A stretch of DNA of 36,666 nt from Bacillota bacterium (GCA_023423045.1 JAFAGA010000072.1:1-36666), one strand, 5' to 3'. Positions 8,039-16,215 are shown, numbered from the stretch's first letter. Made by a program: numbers and translations. Notes: generated by a model not told the origin, from the sequence alone.

Positions 8039-9049
8039 ATGGCTAAGATTTATTATCAACAGGATTGCAATCTTTCGCTCTTGGAGGGGAAGACAGTTGC
8101 TGTAATCGGCTACGGCAGCCAGGGACATGCACATGCATTGAATGCGAAGGAATCCGGAGTTCATGTTATTATCGGACTTTATGAGGGAAGCAAGTCATGG
8201 GCAAAGGCAGAGGCAGCGGGATTTGAGGTATATACGGCGGCAGAAGCTGCCAAGAAGGCCGATGTTATCATGATTTTAATAAATGATGAGAAGCAGGCCA
8301 AGCTTTATAAGGAAGAGATCGCGCCGAACCTGGAGGCAGGAAATGCGCTGATGTTTGCACACGGCTTCAGTATTCATTTTGGCCAGATTATTCCTCCGGC
8401 AGATGTGGACGTTTTAATGATCGCTCCCAAGGGCCCAGGACACACGGTTCGCAGCCAGTATCAGGAGGGCCGCGGTGTTCCCTGTCTGATTGCGGTACAT
8501 CAGAATGCCACCGGCAAGGCTCATGATTTGGGTCTGGCTTATGCCCTCGCGATCGGCGGAGCAAGAGCCGGTGTTCTTCAGACCACCTTCAAAGAGGAGA
8601 CGGAGACGGATCTGTTCGGAGAGCAGGCAGTTCTTTGCGGCGGTGTGACTGCGCTGATGAAAGCGGGCTTCGAGACATTGGTAGAGGCAGGTTATGAGCC
8701 GGAGAGCGCATATTTTGAATGTATCCATGAGATGAAGCTGATTGTTGACCTGATCAATGAGAGCGGCTTTGCCGGCATGAGATATTCCATCTCCAATACG
8801 GCGGAATACGGCGATTATATTACAGGCTCCAAGATTATTACCGCTGAGACAAAGGCTGCGATGAAGCAGATCCTTACCGATATTCAGGATGGTACCTTTG
8901 CACGCAACTGGCTGCTGGAGAACCAGATCGGCTGCCCGAACTTCAATGCAAAGCGTAGAATTGAGGCAGATCATCAGCTGGAGAAAGTGGGAACAGAGCT
9001 TCGTAAGATGATGAGCTGGACGAATAAGGCGAAATTAATCAACAACTAA
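8039..9049 (+). CDS. ilvC: ketol-acid reductoisomerase, class I
   Basis: A 336-residue enzyme that isomerises and reduces acetolactate to dihydroxyisovalerate (or the isoleucine analogue), the step after acetolactate synthase. The length is that of class I enzymes. GYGSQGHAHALN at 24-35 is the dinucleotide-binding loop. The Mg-binding and catalytic acids D191 and E195 (ETDLFGEQ) and E227 and E231 (YFECIHE) are all present. In the cofactor-specificity loop the usual Arg is missing: the sequence reads LYEGSKSW at 47-54, with an acidic E49, a pattern compatible with NADH use. AAGGAGGA lies seven bases before the ATG. A GAGGAT/ATCCTC hairpin sits in the ilvN-ilvC gap, and a strong terminator follows the gene. 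Confidence 0.97.
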   Translation: MAKIYYQQDCNLSLLEGKTVAVIGYGSQGHAHALNAKESGVHVIIGLYEGSKSWAKAEAAGFEVYTAAEAAKKADVIMILINDEKQAKLYKEEIAPNLEAGNALMFAHGFSIHFGQIIPPADVDVLMIAPKGPGHTVRSQYQEGRGVPCLIAVHQNATGKAHDLGLAYALAIGGARAGVLQTTFKEETETDLFGEQAVLCGGVTALMKAGFETLVEAGYEPESAYFECIHEMKLIVDLINESGFAGMRYSISNTAEYGDYITGSKIITAETKAAMKQILTDIQDGTFARNWLLENQIGCPNFNAKRRIEADHQLEKVGTELRKMMSWTNKAKLINN

Positions 9050-9077
9050 GATTGGATAAAAATAATATGAGTATGCC

Positions 9078-9112
9078 AGGGACTGTTATCATTGTATCAC
9101 AGTCCCTTTTTA
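9078..9112 (+). terminator. rho-independent terminator of ilvNC
   Basis: A perfect 9-bp stem, AGGGACTGT at 9078-9086 and ACAGTCCCT at 9099-9107, with a 12-base loop, is followed by TTTTATT. It closes the ilvN-ilvC transcript. Confidence 0.9.
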
Positions 9113-9142
9113 TTGACTATTTCGGATAATTTGTGATATAGT
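9113..9142 (+). promoter_or_regulatory. candidate promoter of the GGDEF/HD-GYP gene
   Basis: TTGACT at 9113-9118 and TATAGT at 9137-9142 are separated by 18 bases and lie directly after the ilvC terminator. It is the best sigma-A-like match ahead of the cyclic-di-GMP gene and would give a leader of about 100 bases. Confidence 0.5.
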
Positions 9143-9251
9143 AAATATGTCCTATTTCGTTGTATTTAGGTTGGAATACATTTACTAAGGAATCAGATCA
9201 TCTGTTGTTTTTGAAGAGAACGAAGTCATGATATGAGGTGTGCTGGTAAAA

Positions 9252-11354
9252 ATGATAAAGAATATGATAAAGCGTGTCCATGGCTCATCCGGTTCGTGTT
9301 TCATCCGCTTCTATGAGAGGATGTTTCTGGGATACCTGGGTATGCTGTTTGGTGAACAAAGAGTCCGGATGAATAAAGAGGAAGTCGGATATTGGAAGGA
9401 ACGGTTGTTTTATATTATTGCCACGGTGATGCTTTTTCTTGGTGTGCCCTTAATGGCATATGGAAGCTATGTGTTTTACCGTACCGGAATGTACGCAGCT
9501 GCAGCGGTCCAGCTGTCTTTCTGTGCGTTGTTGGTAATCACCATATTAACAAAAAAAATATCCAGCGGCAGAAAGAAGCAATTATTAATATGGGGCATCT
9601 ATGGGGAAAGCCTGTTCCTGATGTTTACGGTGAGTGTTTTCGGCAGTGGTATGGTCGGTGTTGTATTTACTTTGATCCTGGCAGGCTGCCTGTTGGATAA
9701 AAGGCAGCTTCGTAAATTTCTTGTGCTGAATTATGGGATATTTCTGCTGATATCAATGCTGCTGTATACGGGTGTACTGGAGCGTATCGGGATTACTCAA
9801 TACCGGAAGGCATGGGGCATTAATGCTGTTACCGCCCAAGGCTGCGGCCTGGTACTTTTGCTGCTTATGAATACCATCTACAATGGCCTGGAGAAGCAGG
9901 CAAGGCTCCTTAAGCTATCCAGGGGCAGCCTGGCAGCCAGCGAGGTGAAGCATAAGGTGATGATAAAGAATATCTCCGATGCGATTCTGATTTTGAATGA
10001 AGATGGCGAGGTTATCTATCACAGTCCGAATCTTTATGACCGATTTCCGTGGATATCCCGGGATATTCTGGGACATAAGCTGATAGAAGAGATTCTTCCG
10101 GAGGATCAGGAATATTTATACACTGTGTTTGAAGAGGTGAAGGGAGTGCCCCACCGGAGTGAGACGGCAGAAGTGCGTTACCAGTATCCTGAAGGCTCCG
10201 GCTATCTTGAGATGACGGCCATGAATCTTCTTGAGGATGAGAATATCAGGGGAATACTGATTAATTGCAGGGATATCACGCGGCGAAGGGAGCGGGAGGA
10301 TGAGATTCGCTATCTGTACCAGCATGATTATCTGACCGGGCTTTATAACCGGGCCTTCTATGAGCGCGAGCTGCAGCGGCTGGATCGAATGCAGTTTTTA
10401 CCGCTATCCGTCATTGTCGGAGATATCAACGGGTTAAAGATGATCAATGATTCCCTGGGGCATGATGAGGGAGACAAGCTGCTGGTCTCCATGTCCCGTA
10501 TTTTGAAGAGCTGCTGCAGGGACGGAGATATCATTACGAGATTAGGCGGTGACGAATTCACTATTCTCCTGCCGGGAACGGACAAGGAGGAGGCCTTGGA
10601 GGTGATCCGGCAAATTTATCATACCTGTGATGAATACAATAAGAATTTATCCGGAGAAATCTATCATATCAGCATTTCCCTGGGAGCTGCAACAAGAACG
10701 GATGTGAAGCAGTCCATGGGCAGCGTGATTAAGCTGGCCGAGGATTATATGTATAAAAGGAAGCTGTTGGAGGGAAGAAGCTTTCATAGCTCTGTCATAG
10801 CCTCTATGAAGACTGCGCTATGTGAGAGGTCATTTGAGACGGAGCAGCATGCCGGCCGTTTAATCCGGCTGACAAAAATGATAGGGGAAGAGCTTGGATT
10901 GACGAGGCAGCAGCTTGACGAGCTGGAGCTTTTTGCAACTCTTCATGATATCGGGAAGATTGGAATTGAGGACAATATATTGAATAAGCCGGGAAGATTG
11001 ACAGAGGAAGAGTGGATGAAGATGAGAAAGCACTCTGATATCGGCTACAGGATTGCCATGGCATCTCCGGAATTGATGTCAGTTGCCTACTACATATTAA
11101 CACACCATGAGCATTGGGATGGCAGAGGTTATCCCCAGGGGATATCCGGCGAACGGATTCCGCTGCTGTCGCGCATCCTGGCTGTCGCAGATGCATATGA
11201 CGCCATGACCCAGGAACGGCCATATCGCCGCAGAATCTCCAGGAGGGAAGCGCTCGGGGAAATTCTTGATAAGGCGGGCACCCAATTTGATCCTGAAATT
11301 GCCGAACTTTTTACAGAGAGGATGTCGAAGCTGTTCGAATCAGAGAATAGATGA
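9252..11354 (+). CDS. membrane PAS-GGDEF-HD-GYP cyclic-di-GMP turnover protein
   Basis: A 700-residue membrane protein. About five hydrophobic segments lie between residues 50 and 210. A PAS-like sensor follows at about 230-345 (ISDAILILNEDGEVIYHSP). The GGDEF diguanylate cyclase domain is at about 355-510, with intact GGDEF at 432-436 and an RDGD inhibitory I-site ending five residues before it. The HD-GYP domain is at about 525-690, with HDIGKIGI from 565 and HHEHWDGRGYP at 618-628. It therefore has the residues both to make and to degrade cyclic-di-GMP. The start is uncertain: ATG 9252 has GAGGTG 11 bases upstream, while GTG 9240 would add four residues. Confidence 0.93.
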   Translation: MIKNMIKRVHGSSGSCFIRFYERMFLGYLGMLFGEQRVRMNKEEVGYWKERLFYIIATVMLFLGVPLMAYGSYVFYRTGMYAAAAVQLSFCALLVITILTKKISSGRKKQLLIWGIYGESLFLMFTVSVFGSGMVGVVFTLILAGCLLDKRQLRKFLVLNYGIFLLISMLLYTGVLERIGITQYRKAWGINAVTAQGCGLVLLLLMNTIYNGLEKQARLLKLSRGSLAASEVKHKVMIKNISDAILILNEDGEVIYHSPNLYDRFPWISRDILGHKLIEEILPEDQEYLYTVFEEVKGVPHRSETAEVRYQYPEGSGYLEMTAMNLLEDENIRGILINCRDITRRREREDEIRYLYQHDYLTGLYNRAFYERELQRLDRMQFLPLSVIVGDINGLKMINDSLGHDEGDKLLVSMSRILKSCCRDGDIITRLGGDEFTILLPGTDKEEALEVIRQIYHTCDEYNKNLSGEIYHISISLGAATRTDVKQSMGSVIKLAEDYMYKRKLLEGRSFHSSVIASMKTALCERSFETEQHAGRLIRLTKMIGEELGLTRQQLDELELFATLHDIGKIGIEDNILNKPGRLTEEEWMKMRKHSDIGYRIAMASPELMSVAYYILTHHEHWDGRGYPQGISGERIPLLSRILAVADAYDAMTQERPYRRRISRREALGEILDKAGTQFDPEIAELFTERMSKLFESENR

Positions 11355-11398
11355 TCGAGTTCCAGTTCAGAATATTGCAGCCTGAATCGTAACATAAT

Positions 11399-11472
11399 GT
11401 TACTGTTCATAGCCAATGTCATTTACTTAAGGATAAACAGGAACTTGACGCTCATTCGGACGACGTAATGCC
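11399..11472 (+). repeat. left copy of a 74-bp island-flanking inverted repeat
   Basis: This segment matches the reverse complement of 15602-15675 at 72 of 74 positions, the only differences being at 11413 and 11426. Similarity stops abruptly on both sides. The two copies bound a 4.3-kb AT-rich segment carrying two secreted-protein genes and broken insertion sequences. It may be an island end, a duplicated piece of an insertion sequence, or a substrate for inversion by homologous recombination. Confidence 0.85.
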
Positions 11473-11535
11473 TATTAACTTAACGTAAGTAAGGCGAGAT
11501 ACTAACCATAAATAACAAAAAATAGAATATTTGTC

Positions 11536-11813
11536 ATGGAAAATAAGCTAACAGCAGGACTTCTGAGTTCAAACAGCAAATAGTTGACTTATACAAAACG
11601 GGGAATTACTCATATCCCCAGTTAGAGCGTGAATATGGCATAGCGAGATCATCAATTTCGAATTGGGTAAGGAATGCATCCCCGATTACTACTTCTGAAG
11701 GAGAGACAGTCACTCTTAAGGATTATAAAGCCCTTCAAAAGGACTATCAGAAGCTTAAAATGGAGAATGAAATATTAAAAAAAGCGACCGCCATATTCGC
11801 GAGGGAGCCGTAG
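11536..11813 (+). pseudogene. IS3-family orfA, frameshifted
   Basis: The DNA-binding OrfA protein is recognisable from about 11559 to the TAG at 11811 (TSEFKQQIVDLYK, LEREYGIARSSISNWV, then a leucine-zipper-like KMENEILKKATAIF). The ATG at 11536 with MENKL lies in another frame, and the orfA frame has a TAA at 11544. A one-base loss near 11550 would explain this; restoring it would give a continuous frame. The helix-turn-helix is otherwise intact. It lies at the left edge of the AT-rich island. Confidence 0.75.
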
Positions 11814-12685
11814 CCGATAAAATATCATTTATTAAAGAATATTCTGGCGAGTATCCAATCAAAATGCTTTGTAAAGTGCTGGAAGTACCGAGAAGCACCT
11901 ATTATGAGGCTCTGGTTCACGTGTCTTCAAATAAGGAGACCCAGTTCCTTGAATTCGGGGAGCAAGTAGTATTAGCTTATGCTAATTCAAAGGGATGATA
12001 TGGTGCCCCTAAAATACGCCAGGTATTGCTAAGGGCTGGTATAGCGTGTAGTATCAAGCGAGTTCAGCGACATATGAAGCGTTTAGATTTGTGTTCTATA
12101 ATAGTAAAAAAATATAGGCCGCAGAAGAACAGTGCCCCTGTACCCGAAGGTAAAGAAAATTTACTTAAACAAGATTTTAAGGCTGATGAGCCGAATAAAA
12201 AATGGGTTACCGACATCACCTACATACATACCTTGAAAGATGGTTGGACTTATCTAGCTTGTGTTTTGGATCTTTGTCTACATAAAGTTATTGGTTACAC
12301 TTATGACCGTCATATGACCGCTGAAATGGCAACACAAGCGCTTAAGAATGCCACCCTTAATGTTAGAGATACAACAGGAATTATAATTCATAGTGACTTA
12401 GGCAGCCAGTACACAAGTCAAATATTTGAAGACTTTGTAACAGAAAAAAAGATGCTTCACTCGTTTAGCAGAAAAGGAAATCCATATGATAATGCATATA
12501 TAGAATCATTCCATGCAGCCCTAAAAAAAGAGGAAGTCTATACCAAAGTTTACTATGACTTTGAAGATGCACAAAGAGCAATCTTCGAATATATTGAACA
12601 CTGGTACAATCGAAAGAGGATACACGAAGCACTTAATTATATGACCCCGCAGGAAAAGGAGGATGAATTTACAAATGCGGCATAA
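11771..12685 (+). pseudogene. IS3-family orfB (DDE transposase), nonsense-mutated
   Basis: The frame is open from 11771, overlapping orfA in the -1 frame. It encodes the HTH_21-like region (EYPIKMLCKVLEVPRSTYYEAL) and the rve integrase core. The conserved SKGRYGAPKI motif is interrupted by TGA at 11996-11998 where Arg is expected, consistent with a C-to-T change of CGA. After it, the core is complete: D in KWVTDITYIHT, D in IIHSDLGSQY, and E in NPYDNAYIESFHAALKKE. The last 219 residues could still start from an internal ATG at 12026, but the product would lack its N-terminal part. It is a recent pseudogene. Confidence 0.85.
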
Positions 12686-12872
12686 AAAGTTTCAACTTTT
12701 TGTGTCCAAGGTATTGACATAGATCCAATATTACCTTTAGAATAAAAGTAGACAGAATTGTTTGCTAATTGTGTAGTGTCTGACACCTTAGCGAAGTGAA
12801 GTGATAACGAAACGGAGCTTCCTATCAGAGTTTTCGAGATCGCTCTAAAAATAAAAGGAGAATGAACAGAAA

Positions 12873-14072
12873 ATGAAAAAAGGATTAAAAGTAAGTATAT
12901 GTGGCTTGTTTATAATAGTGTTATGCGCAATGTTTTTAAATGTGTTTGTGCAAATGGATACTCAAGCAGCAAGTAGTGATTTTGAAATTAAAGATGGGGT
13001 ATTAGTAAACTATACAGGTTCAGGTGGTCAAGTAACCATACCAAAAAGTGTAACGAGCATTGGAGAAAGTGCATTTTATGAATGTATTGATATAAAAAGT
13101 GTAACCATACCAAATAGTGTAAAGAGCATTGCAAGGCATGCATTTTCTAGGTGCATTGGATTAAAAAGTGTAACTATACCAAATAGTGTAAAGAGCATTG
13201 GAGATCTTGCATTTTCGGAATGCGCTAGCTTAAAAAGTGTAAGCATACCAAAAAGTGTAAAGAGCATTGGAGACAGTGCATTTTTGGATACACCATGGTT
13301 AAAAGCAAAGCAAAATAAAAATCCTTTAGTAATAGTTAATAATATTTTAATTGATGGAAGAACCGCTAGTGGCAATGTAATTATACCAAAAAGTGTAACG
13401 AGCATTGCAGGGTATGCATTTTATGGTTGCGATAGCTTAACAGGTGTAAGCATACCAAAAAGTGTAACGAGTATTGGAGCGGGTGCATTTTATGATACAC
13501 CATGGTTAAAAGCAAAGCAAAATAAAAATCCTTTAGTAATAGTTAATAATATATTAATTGATGGAGGAACCGCTAGTGGCAATGTAACTATACCAAAAAG
13601 TGTAACGAGCATTGGAGCTAGTGCATTTTGGCAATGCACAAGCTTAACAAGTGTAAGCATACCAAATAGTGTAAAGAGCATTGGAGAGGGTGCATTTTCG
13701 AGATGCACAAGCTTAAAAAGTGTAAGCATACCAAAAAGTGTAAGGAGCATTGGAGAATTTACATTTTTTGGTTGCACTAGTTTGAAAAGTGTAAGCATAC
13801 CAAATAGTGTAAAGAGCATTGGAGATCTTGCATTTTCGGAATGCGCTAGCTTAACAAGTGTAACTATACCAAATAGTGTAAAGAGCATTGGTGAATTTAC
13901 ATTTTGGAGTTGCACTAGCTTAAAAAGTGTAAGCATACCAAATAGTGTAAAGAGCATTGGAGAGGGTGCATTTTCGGAATGCGCAAGCTTAAAAAGTGTA
14001 ACTATACCAAAAAGTGTAACGAGCATTGGAGAGAATGCATTTGATAGCAAAACAAAACTTATATATAAATAA
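12873..14072 (+). CDS. secreted BspA-type leucine-rich repeat protein
   Basis: A 399-residue exported protein made almost only of about thirteen BspA-type (LRR_5) repeats of 23 residues, consensus SVxIPxSVxSIGxxAFxxCxSLx. A signal peptide covers residues 1 to about 33 (hydrophobic core GLFIIVLCAMFLNVFV, cleavage near TQAAS). Two repeats carry the same insertion, DTPWLKAKQNKNPLVIVNN and following residues, a segment duplicated at DNA level. There is no LPxTG motif, membrane anchor or wall-binding domain, so the protein is probably released. BspA-like proteins often bind host or extracellular matrix proteins, but the ligand here is unknown. AAAGGAG lies 13 bases before the ATG. The gene is much more AT-rich than the flanking core genes, consistent with transfer. 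Confidence 0.88.
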   Translation: MKKGLKVSICGLFIIVLCAMFLNVFVQMDTQAASSDFEIKDGVLVNYTGSGGQVTIPKSVTSIGESAFYECIDIKSVTIPNSVKSIARHAFSRCIGLKSVTIPNSVKSIGDLAFSECASLKSVSIPKSVKSIGDSAFLDTPWLKAKQNKNPLVIVNNILIDGRTASGNVIIPKSVTSIAGYAFYGCDSLTGVSIPKSVTSIGAGAFYDTPWLKAKQNKNPLVIVNNILIDGGTASGNVTIPKSVTSIGASAFWQCTSLTSVSIPNSVKSIGEGAFSRCTSLKSVSIPKSVRSIGEFTFFGCTSLKSVSIPNSVKSIGDLAFSECASLTSVTIPNSVKSIGEFTFWSCTSLKSVSIPNSVKSIGEGAFSECASLKSVTIPKSVTSIGENAFDSKTKLIYK

Positions 14073-14116
14073 CATACATACTCTACGTGACTTTCGACAT
14101 TTTCAAGCCAAAAACT

Positions 14117-14154
14117 CTTACAACCGTTACATTTAGCTGGTTGTAAGCGTTTTT
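14117..14154 (+). terminator. terminator after the LRR gene
   Basis: A perfect 9-bp stem, CTTACAACC at 14117-14125 and GGTTGTAAG at 14139-14147, is followed by CGTTTTT. It would end the LRR transcript about 45 bases after its stop codon. Confidence 0.8.
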
Positions 14155-14323
14155 AAGTGTAGTTGAAGAATGTCAAAAAGATTTAAAAATAATTCATCAT
14201 GTTGATAAAGAAGTTGATGAACATAAAGAAAACATAAATAAAATGAAGAATTTTTTTATAGAAGTATATGATTATGATATTGACGATATTAATTCATTAA
14301 AGGAAAATGATACTAATATATAG
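14147..14323 (+). pseudogene. 3' scrap of an unidentified gene
   Basis: A frame with no usable upstream start runs to TAG at 14321-14323. It encodes about 58 residues rich in Lys, Glu, Asp and His, including HHVDKEVDEHKENINKMKNF and VYDYDIDDINSLKEN. The bias looks like real coding sequence and resembles a protein C-terminus whose 5' part was replaced. I do not recognise the family. It lies between the LRR gene terminator and the next secreted-protein gene, consistent with rearrangement in this island. Confidence 0.4.
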
Positions 14324-14369
14324 CATTTGCGTGTATTTCACTTGATAAATTGCAGAAGGAGAAAAATGG

Positions 14370-15146
14370 ATGAAAAACAAGGAATTGAAAAAGAAGTTTC
14401 AACGAGGGATTGTATTAATGATGGCACTGATACTATTGGTTAGCTTTACGGATAATAGAGTCATGGCAGAAACTAATACAACCAAAGAAATAAATAAAGT
14501 TGCAAAAACTATAGATGGCTTTATATGGAGCATTATTTTTGAGTCAAACATAAACGTATACGAAGATGAAAAAGAAGAAAAGATAACAAAAAAAGAATTT
14601 GATAAATATATGAAAATACATTATAATGGAAAATTAACAAATCAGGTTAAGACAATTATAGCGACTAGAAATCTTGATTACAAAAAGGATGTTGAAACTG
14701 AAAGAACGTGGGAAAAAGAAGACTTCACTTATATTTTAACGGTATCTGAAAAAACAATCAATACAAAAATTAAGAATATTTTTGGTAAAAAACTTGATAA
14801 AATTGATTTACCTATTTGGAAAGATAAAAATAGCTTGAATGATTTTACAAAAGAATTTTACTTAGGTGGTTTAGCAAAAAGTGAGGCAGGTAAAATTTAC
14901 ATAATAAATGAGGAATTTGATTCACATACTGAGTTTAAGTATGTTACAAAAAATGTCGAGAAAAGCGGTAATACATACACGGTTACACGACAATACAAAT
15001 ATTATAGATATTTTCTTGATACGAAACCCCAATATATAGTGAATGCTACAATTACAATCAAGAAAAATAGTAATTCTTCTTATGGGTATAATATTGTTGG
15101 ATTAAAATTAAAAACACAATCTGTTAAAGTGGAACCATTTATGTAA
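14370..15146 (+). CDS. secreted protein of unknown function
   Basis: A 258-residue exported protein. Residues 1-9 are basic, 12-27 form a hydrophobic core (GIVLMMALILLVSFT), and cleavage is likely after VMA at about residue 33. The mature part is Lys-rich with alternating beta-strand-like segments, for example FKYVTKNVEKSGNTYTVTRQ and a C-terminal stretch near YNIVGLKLKTQS, suggesting an extracellular beta-sandwich. I recognise no family, catalytic motif or anchor. AGAAGGAG precedes the start by about ten bases. Like the LRR gene before it, it is strongly AT-rich compared with flanking genes and is probably part of the same imported segment. Confidence 0.7.
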   Translation: MKNKELKKKFQRGIVLMMALILLVSFTDNRVMAETNTTKEINKVAKTIDGFIWSIIFESNINVYEDEKEEKITKKEFDKYMKIHYNGKLTNQVKTIIATRNLDYKKDVETERTWEKEDFTYILTVSEKTINTKIKNIFGKKLDKIDLPIWKDKNSLNDFTKEFYLGGLAKSEAGKIYIINEEFDSHTEFKYVTKNVEKSGNTYTVTRQYKYYRYFLDTKPQYIVNATITIKKNSNSSYGYNIVGLKLKTQSVKVEPFM

Positions 15147-15285
15147 CATTATAAGCACTCGTTAAACTGTGGAGAAATGAGGCTTTATAACGTAAGTATT
15201 GGGATTTTCTAACGTATGAAAGTAGTGTAAAACTGTTAGCTGTGGCGGTTTTATATCTTAGCGATTACAGGGCTATTTTATATAA

Positions 15286-15651
15286 TATACGGAGTATGTT
15301 AAAAATGAAAATATTGAATATTCCGGAGGTGAATCCATCACCTGTCCGGTCATTGGAAATCAAGACATTGCATCTCTTTATCTGCGTTGCTTAAGGTATC
15401 ATGGAACAGAAAAATCATCAATGCTGCTACGCACCGCTGATGCGGCAAGGCATTAATGATTTTTCTATTCCATTCTGGACAGACGCTTTACGGACCTTAT
15501 TATCCAGCCCTGCAGAAAACGCAATGAATACAGTGCTTTCTGTCAGATGGTTGATGCTGCCGATAAAACGGATCCATCTACTGTTTACTTCTGCGATATG
15601 TGGCATTACGTCGTCCGAATGAGCGTCAAGTTCCTGTTTATCCTTAACTAA
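15286..15651 (+). pseudogene. remnant of an IS4-like transposase
   Basis: One plus-strand frame, interrupted by TAA and TGA at 15454-15459, encodes a fragment resembling the central part of IS4-family transposases. It runs from LRYHGTEKSS through RFTDLIIQPCRKRNEYSAFC to STVYFCD, where related proteins continue with the catalytic D-R-G-Y-x-S motif. Here resemblance stops exactly at about 15600, where the 74-bp inverted repeat begins. Both ends of the gene are missing. The family assignment is from memory of the motif order and is tentative. Confidence 0.5.
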
Positions 15652-15675
15652 ATGACATTGCCTATGAACAGTAAC
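15602..15675 (-). repeat. right copy of the 74-bp island-flanking inverted repeat
   Basis: The reverse complement of this segment matches 11399-11472 with two mismatches. It directly abuts the truncated IS4-like fragment, just as the left copy lies close to the truncated IS3 element, so both repeats mark breakpoints. An open minus-strand frame runs through the repeat (KDKQELDAHSDDVMP) but has no recognisable product. Confidence 0.85.
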
Positions 15676-15715
15676 ACAGTAACAACATAATAGATGGACG
15701 GATAAAAGTTACGGA

Positions 15716-15744
15716 TTGACATAGCAGGACAGGGATGGTAAGAT
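15716..15744 (+). promoter_or_regulatory. sigma-A-type promoter of the ABC-F leader
   Basis: TTGACA at 15716-15721 and TAAGAT at 15739-15744 are spaced by 17 bases. It lies 41 bases outside the right 74-bp repeat and about 470 bases before the ABC-F start codon, so the transcript would have an unusually long leader. Confidence 0.7.
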
Positions 15745-15797
15745 GTTTGGGTAAAGGCTTTATTATTACAAATATAATGGAAATTGAGGTATCAGGA

Positions 15798-15818
15798 ATG
15801 ATTATTATAACTTGCTAA
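15798..15818 (+). CDS. five-codon upstream ORF (putative leader peptide MIITC)
   Basis: ATG ATT ATT ATA ACT TGC TAA, with GAGG eight bases upstream, lies about 48 bases after the predicted transcription start. Ribosome stalling here could change folding of the downstream leader. It is too short for any statistical support; the case rests on its ribosome site and position. Confidence 0.35.
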   Translation: MIIITC

Positions 15819-16040
15819 TCCCTAATTTTATATGCTGTACATTGTTATCAATGTATGAGATGCAGCCGAACCGTCTTCCTGGTCTAAAAGAGATCAGAAA
15901 GGGGAGGGGATGTGTTTCGATTGCGGCGGGCAAGTTATCATTAATTCCATACCATATACACAAGCGCATGAATGTGTGCAGGCCGAAGAAGATAGTCAAA
16001 AATTTACGGCCAATGCTCATAGAAATAGAATGTGATGGTT

Positions 16041-16073
16041 TGCCCACAAGAATATCTTCTTGTGGGCATTTTT
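16041..16073 (+). terminator. strong intrinsic terminator inside the ABC-F leader
   Basis: A perfect 12-bp stem, TGCCCACAAGAA at 16041-16052 and TTCTTGTGGGCA at 16057-16068, with loop TATC, is followed by five T. It lies 143 bases before the ABC-F start codon and after the leader promoter, with no intact gene between, so it should stop most transcripts unless an alternative structure forms. Confidence 0.9.
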
Positions 16074-16215
16074 ATCTCCCGGATAGTTTTGCGCAGGATT
16101 CCTGACACAAGATTTAACTTTCCGGAAGATAGGAGCTTGCCATAGACAGTTGAAACCGGCCCGGATACGGAACAGACGGGAAAATAATTACGGCTGCGAC
16201 GGAAGGAGAACCGAT

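Larger units (their letters stand above)
11536..12719 (+). mobile_element. degenerate IS3-family (IS150-like) element
   Basis: The region has overlapping orfA and orfB frames with a seven-A slippery run at 11777-11783, as in IS3-family elements that make an OrfAB fusion by -1 frameshifting. The right end is recognisable: an AAAAAGTT/AACTTTTT stem at about 12684-12701, followed by GTGTCCAAGGTATTGACA ending at 12719. The matching left terminal repeat is absent between the 74-bp repeat and orfA, so the left end appears lost. Both reading frames are broken. The element is therefore dead unless a transposase acts in trans, and with one end missing it should be immobile. Confidence 0.8.
15745..16215 (+). 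promoter_or_regulatory. long leader of the ABC-F gene, candidate antibiotic-responsive attenuator
   Basis: This 470-base leader contains a tiny ORF at 15798-15818 (five codons, MIITC) preceded by GAGG at 15786-15789 with eight bases between. A strong intrinsic terminator lies at 16041-16073, and the ABC-F gene follows. A GGGCAA at 15928-15933 can pair with TTGCCC at 16040-16045, which forms the base of the terminator, so an alternative fold is possible. Translated upstream ORFs plus a conditional terminator are known to control several ABC-F antibiotic-resistance genes, for example those of Listeria and Bacillus. The role here is inferred from layout. Confidence 0.55.

Noticed and set aside
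12026..12685. Intact 219-residue transposase gene
   Set aside because: The frame is only the downstream part of orfB after an in-frame TGA at 11996; the upstream part is clearly recognisable, so it is annotated as a pseudogene.
13076..14050. Two long minus-strand frames opposite the LRR gene
   Set aside because: They are mirror frames of the repeated LRR units, with repeated MLFTLFG peptides, no ribosome sites and no independent coding sense.
12873..14072. Regularly spaced repeats that could suggest a CRISPR array
   Set aside because: The repeats are in-frame 69-bp units of a leucine-rich repeat protein; there are no constant repeats with unrelated spacers.
15401..15622. 73-codon plus-strand ORF near the right repeat
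   Set aside because: A neighbouring frame of the same stretch matches an IS4-like transposase fragment; this frame has no ribosome site or family resemblance.
15812..16105. 97-codon plus-strand frame in the ABC-F leader
   Set aside because: It has no ribosome site, runs through the strong terminator stem and has no recognisable coding character; the region is better explained as a leader.
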